DNA of 64,000 nt. Source: G965233625 sp965233625 (lineage in GTDB: Bacteria; Planctomycetota; Planctomycetia; Pirellulales; Pirellulaceae). Below the pieces are notes generated by a model, which did no database searches, had not been told where the DNA came from, and was given only the letters and a program-made list of their open reading frames with translations. The position numbers and the translations under genes are program-made. Positions 60,701-64,000 of this stretch are shown piece by piece. Numbering within the stretch: position 1 is the stretch's first letter; every line of letters starts with the position of its first letter. The DNA lies in NCBI GenBank assembly GCA_965233625.1, contig OZ247499.1, forward strand, positions 7,688,001-7,752,000. The letters are read 5' to 3'.

Positions 60701-62316
60701 CCCTGACCCGCGAACTGCTGCTAGCCGCGGGCCGCGTGAATGCGAAGGATCGCGGCGCCCCGGGCGTTGTCCGGCAACTGGCGTCGATCCTAGTGCAGCA
60801 GCCCGCAGCAACGTTGCAGCAGCAGAAAGCAATGTTAAGCGAATTCGCTGTCAGGGCGGAACAGGCAGTCAGTTCGACGGCGTTCGCCGGGCTGCTCGCA
60901 GCGGGTGAACTTGAGCAGGCGTGGCAACTGGGCGGAAAGCCAAATTCATTGGTCTCTTTCCTGACTGCCGTGCCGCTTACACCCTCGGCGGAAACCCGCG
61001 CGAAAGTGCGGCCCTGGGTAGTAAGCAGCTTAGGCAAAAAGAACAGTGTAGGAATACGCAGAGCGGCGATTACCGCACTGGCGTCGATCCCCGCGCAGCA
61101 GCAAGAGACCTTCACGCTGGTGGCGCCGTTGCTGAATGACGGCCGTGTTCGCGCCGCCGCGGTTCGTACGCTGGATGCAATTCCGGCGCAGCACCGCCCA
61201 GCGGCTGAAGCTACCGCAGCGGTGGCGACGCTGGTGAATCTCGCCGAGAAAACACCGGCAGCCCGCCGTACCACACCTGCGTTTCTGGAAGCGATGCACC
61301 TGGCTGGCGAATTGCTCGCCCGGTTGCCCGTGGAAGATGCACGGCGGTATCGCAGTCGCTTGCGGGAAGTTGTGGTGCGTGTCGTGCGGATCGGCACCGT
61401 GCACGAAGAGATGCGTTATGACACGCCATTCTTCGCTGTGGAGGCAGGCCGGCCCGTGCAACTGGTGCTGGTGAACGATGACCTGATGCCTCACAACCTG
61501 GTGATCACTAAGCCCGGCAAGCTCCGCGACGTTGCGATGCAGGCCGCCACCATGAAGCCGGCGCCCGACAAAAAGGGGCGGCAATATGTTCCTGCCAGTA
61601 GCGATGTTATCCAGGCCACAGCGATGGCGAAGTCGCACGGCCAGCAGGTGATGACCTTCAACGCACCGAAGCAGCCTGGCGAGTATCCCTACGTCTGCAC
61701 GTTCCCCAATCACTGGATGCGGATGTACGGCGTGATGGTGGTTGTAGAAGATCTGGACGCCTGGCAGAAGAACCCGGTGAAGCCCGCTGACCCGCTGGGC
61801 ATTACGCGGGAACTAGTGAAAACCTGGCAGCCAGAAGACTTCAAGGCTGATCTTGTGGCTGGCGTTTCAGGCGCCAGCGCAGAGAGCGGTCAACGCATTT
61901 TCAAAGAAGCTACCTGCCTGCTCTGCCACAAGGCGGGTGGCGAAGGCGGCGCCGTCGGCCCGGATCTGGCGGGCGTGTTCGGCCGGCATAAGAATGATGT
62001 CGCTGCCGTGCTGCGTGAAGTGCTGGATCCTTCGCACAAGGTGGACCCTAAGTTCGCATTGTATAACGTGGTGACCAGTGAGGGCGAGTTTATCTCGGGT
62101 GTCATCACCGCGCAGAATCGCGATTCCATTACTCTGATCAGCAACGCGGACAACCCGACGCCGCAGACGATTGACCGTGAAGATATCGAAGAATTGATTA
62201 AGTCTTCTACGTCGATCATGCCCAAGGGCCTGATGGACAGGTATCAGAAGGATGAGATTTTCGCGCTGCTTGCTTATCTCAAGAGTCTGCCTGCTAAAAA
62301 GGAAGAGGCGAAGTAA
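57730..62316 (+). CDS. multidomain SGNH-propeller-HEAT-cupredoxin-cytochrome c protein
   Basis: A 1528-residue secreted protein. Signal peptide about 1-21; SGNH hydrolase-like domain (22-235) in which block I reads L-V-G-N-A-L-G-E with no Ser nucleophile, though the late LND-AGY region is present; beta-propeller (about 355-730: PGYEITLVASEEQFPELANPVSMNFDNKGRLWVSVMPS; PVDLQFGPDGALYVIDW); HEAT-like repeats (about 745-1200); cupredoxin domain (about 1215-1340) with candidate copper ligands His ~1255 (PHNLVI), Cys and His (YVCTFPNHWMRM); and a C-terminal cytochrome c with C-L-L-C-H (~1397) and a late Met (SIMPKGLM). It is a member of the PVC-type heme-binding family. A terminator follows. Confidence 0.93.
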   Translation: MKLAGTWGVVVTLFLASFATAAPLQLKKGDHICLVGNALGERLQHHNYWESLLHARLPQHELVVRNLCFPGDEPLARLRSLNFGSPDKHLAHSKADVILFFFGYNESFAGERGLPAFKKSLQTLIADTKTKNYSGAGAPRIVLISPIAFENTGDENLPSGEVRNKRLKMYADAMQQVAAEASVGFVDLFTPSQKLFAETKAKLTYHGAHLNDAGYEALAPHFLDALLGDATSPVINLEKIRQAVDDKNFHWWHRYRAVNGYSIYGKRGRAGSDGTYNNTDVMERERAILDQMTANRDARIWKIAQGKEVPAKVDDSNTLPFINPKTNVGGPDDRNRKAGKLGSLDYLTAAEQQKKFKLAPGYEITLVASEEQFPELANPVSMNFDNKGRLWVSVMPSYPQWKPKSQMDDKLLILEDKDNDGRADECKVFARGLHQPTGFEIGHNGVFVAQQPDLLYLKDTNGDDKEDVRERRLVGFDTADSHHGLSAFEWGPGGGLYFGEGTFKQSQVESVNGLVRMGDAGIWRYDPRNGRFDAHVSVAFANPWGHVFDRWGQNFIADASPGNNYWATPASGYVEYPDKHPGAGRAKALDWQGSRSDQPFSTFLKKRIRPSCGCEFISSRNFPPEAQGNFLVNNVIGERTILQHKIREAGSGFAGVEIEPLVSGEDGNFRPVDLQFGPDGALYVIDWHNALIGHLQHNLRDPSRDHSHGRIWRIHYTGRPLVKAPEVAGAATADVVKLLAEYEDRTRYRVRRELAQRETDEVIPAVKKWVAELDPQAPRLQHHLLEALWVHQAHNVVDRQLLTRVLNSPDHKARAAATRVLSYWVDHLDKPLEHLAKLVNDDHPRVRLEAVRACSFVHSRESLEVALGAIDHEVDEFLDYTLNETIRVLEAIISGTSGGPFEGGNTALVHGKQPRITGSEDAGPIVFLDKSPKVVEFQLARLPASQLLEIETAAGDPKFKPVFQAILTRSGVSRQDRAEAAVALAAMNKSTLTRELLLAAGRVNAKDRGAPGVVRQLASILVQQPAATLQQQKAMLSEFAVRAEQAVSSTAFAGLLAAGELEQAWQLGGKPNSLVSFLTAVPLTPSAETRAKVRPWVVSSLGKKNSVGIRRAAITALASIPAQQQETFTLVAPLLNDGRVRAAAVRTLDAIPAQHRPAAEATAAVATLVNLAEKTPAARRTTPAFLEAMHLAGELLARLPVEDARRYRSRLREVVVRVVRIGTVHEEMRYDTPFFAVEAGRPVQLVLVNDDLMPHNLVITKPGKLRDVAMQAATMKPAPDKKGRQYVPASSDVIQATAMAKSHGQQVMTFNAPKQPGEYPYVCTFPNHWMRMYGVMVVVEDLDAWQKNPVKPADPLGITRELVKTWQPEDFKADLVAGVSGASAESGQRIFKEATCLLCHKAGGEGGAVGPDLAGVFGRHKNDVAAVLREVLDPSHKVDPKFALYNVVTSEGEFISGVITAQNRDSITLISNADNPTPQTIDREDIEELIKSSTSIMPKGLMDRYQKDEIFALLAYLKSLPAKKEEAK

Positions 62317-62350
62317 CTCCGCCCTGACCCGTCTTCAAACCAAGTATTCA

Positions 62351-62387
62351 AGGCGCCGGAATGAAGCTCCGGCGCCTTTTTCTTTTT
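62351..62387 (+). terminator. intrinsic terminator
   Basis: Perfect 10-bp stem AGGCGCCGGA / TCCGGCGCCT with a 7-base loop, followed by TTTTTCTTTTT (sharing Ts with the arm). It ends the mosaic redox gene, and each arm contains the palindrome GGCGCC. Confidence 0.88.
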
Positions 62388-62521
62388 GCTGGTTCATAGC
62401 AAGCGAAACGAATTCCGGGTGGGCAGTTTCGCGTGCGGCGGATGTGGTGTTTATACTAGGCGGGTTCTAATCAGCATTGGGAAGCTTCCAGTGTTCGTTA
62501 ACCCATTGAGGAACTGGCATT

Positions 62522-64000
62522 ATGCACGCATCGCGGCTTTGCGTTTTATCTTTTGTCCTGGCAGTATTGGGCCTTCCTACGGGCATTTTGGCTCAGGCAG
62601 GTGAGTTGTCCGGGAAACGCCCTAATATCATTCTGGTGATGACGGACGACCAGGGTAAGGGCGATTTAAGCTGCCTGGGCAACAAGGTGATCCGTACACC
62701 GCACATCGACGCGCTCTACAAAGAGAGTCTGCGGTTTAACGATTTCCATGTCAGCCCAACTTGTGCCCCGACCCGGTCGGCGATTATGACGGGCCGCCAT
62801 GAGTTTCAGAATGGCGTCACGCACACCATTCTTGAGCGGGAACGCATGACGCTGAAAGCCACCACCGTGGCCGAAGCGCTCCGTGATGCGGGTTATGCAA
62901 CGGGCATCTTCGGCAAGTGGCATCTGGGCGATGAAGAACCTTATCAACCGCATAACCGCGGTTTTACAGAAGCGTTTATTCATGGCGCCGGGGGCATCGG
63001 GCAGGCGTACCCGTGCAGTTGCGCCGACGCGCCGCCGAATCAGAAGGACCGTTACTTTAATAACGTGATCCGCCATAACGGAAAGTTTGTCCGCACCAAG
63101 GGGTTCTGCACCGACGTGTTCTTTCAGGCGGCCCTTGGCTGGATCAAACAGCAGAGCGACGCGGACAAGCCCTTCTTCGCCTACCTCACGCCCAATGCAC
63201 CACACGGGCCGATGATCGCGCCGGAGAAGTACAAGCAGCGTTTTCTGGATCTGGGCTACGATGGAAACTCGGCAGGCCGTATGGGCATGCTGGAAAACAT
63301 CGATGACAACATGGGCCTGCTGACGCGGAAGCTGAAGGAATGGAAGCTTGAAGAAAATACGCTGCTGATCTTTATGACCGACAACGGTCAGGCAGGTCGC
63401 AGCGGGAAACTGAATGGAAAGCGTGTTTCGCTGGACAACTACGGCTACAAGACAGGCAAGGGTTCTTCTTACGAAGGCGGCGTCAATGTGCCGGCGTATT
63501 GGCGCTGGAAAGGTGTGTTGCCTGCGGCGAAAGACGTCAGCGCATTAACCGCGCAGATTGATATCTTTCCGACTTTCGCCGCCTTAACCGGCGCGAAACT
63601 TCCGGCAGATCAGGTGACGGGGCGCAGCCTGCTGCCGCTGCTTGAAAATGCAGACGCCGCGTGGCCTGATCGCTTTCTTTTCACACACGTAGGTCGCTGG
63701 GCAAAAGGCGCCGATCCAGATAAGTCGAAGTTCAAAAAGTGCGCCGTGCGTACACAGCGATTCCGGCTGGTGAACAACGCAGAGCTGTACGACATTGCTA
63801 ACGATCCGTTCGAGAAAACGAACGTCATCGAGAAGCATCCAGAGCAGGTGAAGCGGATGCAGAAGGCGTACGATCAGTGGTGGGCGAAGACCGTTCCGAT
63901 GATGGTCAACGAGGATGTCCCCAACGCTCCTCAGAAACCGTTCTTCGTGCTCTACGAAAAGGAAACGGCAGATGGCCCCTTGCCAATGTGGCAGCCGCCA
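62522..64000 (+). CDS. sulfatase, 3'-truncated by window end
   Basis: The first 493 residues of a secreted type I sulfatase; the frame is still open at 64000. Signal peptide about 1-24. The core opens PNIILVMTDDQGKGDLSCLGN with the metal-binding D-D. The formylglycine motif is C81-A-P-T-R, with SAIMTGRHEFQNG following. Later HxxxG-type and FMTDNGQAG (Asp-Asn) metal positions are present. The sequence fits arylsulfatase-like family members acting on sulfated glycans, common in planctomycetes. It needs a formylglycine-generating enzyme or an anaerobic maturase, not in this window. Confidence 0.94.
   Translation, partial: MHASRLCVLSFVLAVLGLPTGILAQAGELSGKRPNIILVMTDDQGKGDLSCLGNKVIRTPHIDALYKESLRFNDFHVSPTCAPTRSAIMTGRHEFQNGVTHTILERERMTLKATTVAEALRDAGYATGIFGKWHLGDEEPYQPHNRGFTEAFIHGAGGIGQAYPCSCADAPPNQKDRYFNNVIRHNGKFVRTKGFCTDVFFQAALGWIKQQSDADKPFFAYLTPNAPHGPMIAPEKYKQRFLDLGYDGNSAGRMGMLENIDDNMGLLTRKLKEWKLEENTLLIFMTDNGQAGRSGKLNGKRVSLDNYGYKTGKGSSYEGGVNVPAYWRWKGVLPAAKDVSALTAQIDIFPTFAALTGAKLPADQVTGRSLLPLLENADAAWPDRFLFTHVGRWAKGADPDKSKFKKCAVRTQRFRLVNNAELYDIANDPFEKTNVIEKHPEQVKRMQKAYDQWWAKTVPMMVNEDVPNAPQKPFFVLYEKETADGPLPMWQPP

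Noticed and set aside
1..64000. CRISPR arrays, insertion sequences, prophage or rRNA
   Set aside because: No spaced direct repeats, transposase motifs, integrase or rRNA sequence were recognised anywhere.

Overview
The window comes from a planctomycete chromosome (phylum Planctomycetota). GC content is moderately high, near 58% by eye. Evidence includes three DUF1559 pseudopilin-like proteins, a PSCyt1/DUF1549/DUF1553 protein paired with a DUF1501 protein, a CxxCH 'PVC-type' heme propeller protein, a sulfatase, DUF1080, an SHD1 domain, XylR-type AraC regulators and planctomycete-type ECF sigma factors. I cannot fix the genus. I see no insertion sequence, prophage, CRISPR array or rRNA gene.

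Layout. 1-5000: two DUF1559 genes, each followed by a small lipoprotein gene, with a XylR-like regulator between them. 5025-10018 (minus): a GT2-TPR protein, a hydroxyproline-epimerase-like enzyme and the late menaquinone genes ubiE/menG-ubiX-mqnP. 10181-16186: DUF1080, HAD and TatD hydrolases, a HEAT-repeat protein and YebC. 16232-24386: a long TPR protein, an SHD1-transglutaminase, HemW and hypothetical membrane or secreted proteins. 24598-32418: a second XylR-like regulator, an MFS-M20 peptidase pair, a PQQ-like propeller and AspRS. 32562-38097: a LURP-one/scramblase-like protein, a lipoprotein plus the third DUF1559 gene, PhoH, a secreted protein with a CCxxC tail and a 2-hydroxyacid dehydrogenase. 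Two minus-strand tRNAs (Val-GAC, Leu-TAG) lie at 38133-38320.

38399-49207 is the most unusual part. It holds a Tat-type cupin and a three-gene run of zinc-ribbon MotA/TolQ/ExbB channel, membrane-anchored coiled-coil partner and ECF sigma factor. A topoisomerase VI B subunit follows, 6 bp from a tRNA-queuosine mannosyltransferase-like gene on the same strand. Then come two His/Tyr-rich secreted proteins, a second ECF sigma gene divergent from a small basic secreted protein, and a 34-residue membrane peptide behind a near-perfect sigma-54 promoter.

49331-64000 is typical planctomycete secreted catabolism and redox machinery: cytochrome c/DUF1549/DUF1553 plus DUF1501, RsmD on the opposite strand, two tandem secreted cyclophilins, a 1528-residue SGNH-propeller-HEAT-cupredoxin-cytochrome c mosaic, and a sulfatase that runs off the window end.

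At the whole-window scale the palindrome GGCGCC recurs far more often than base composition predicts, on both coding strands and in gaps, resembling a highly iterated palindrome.
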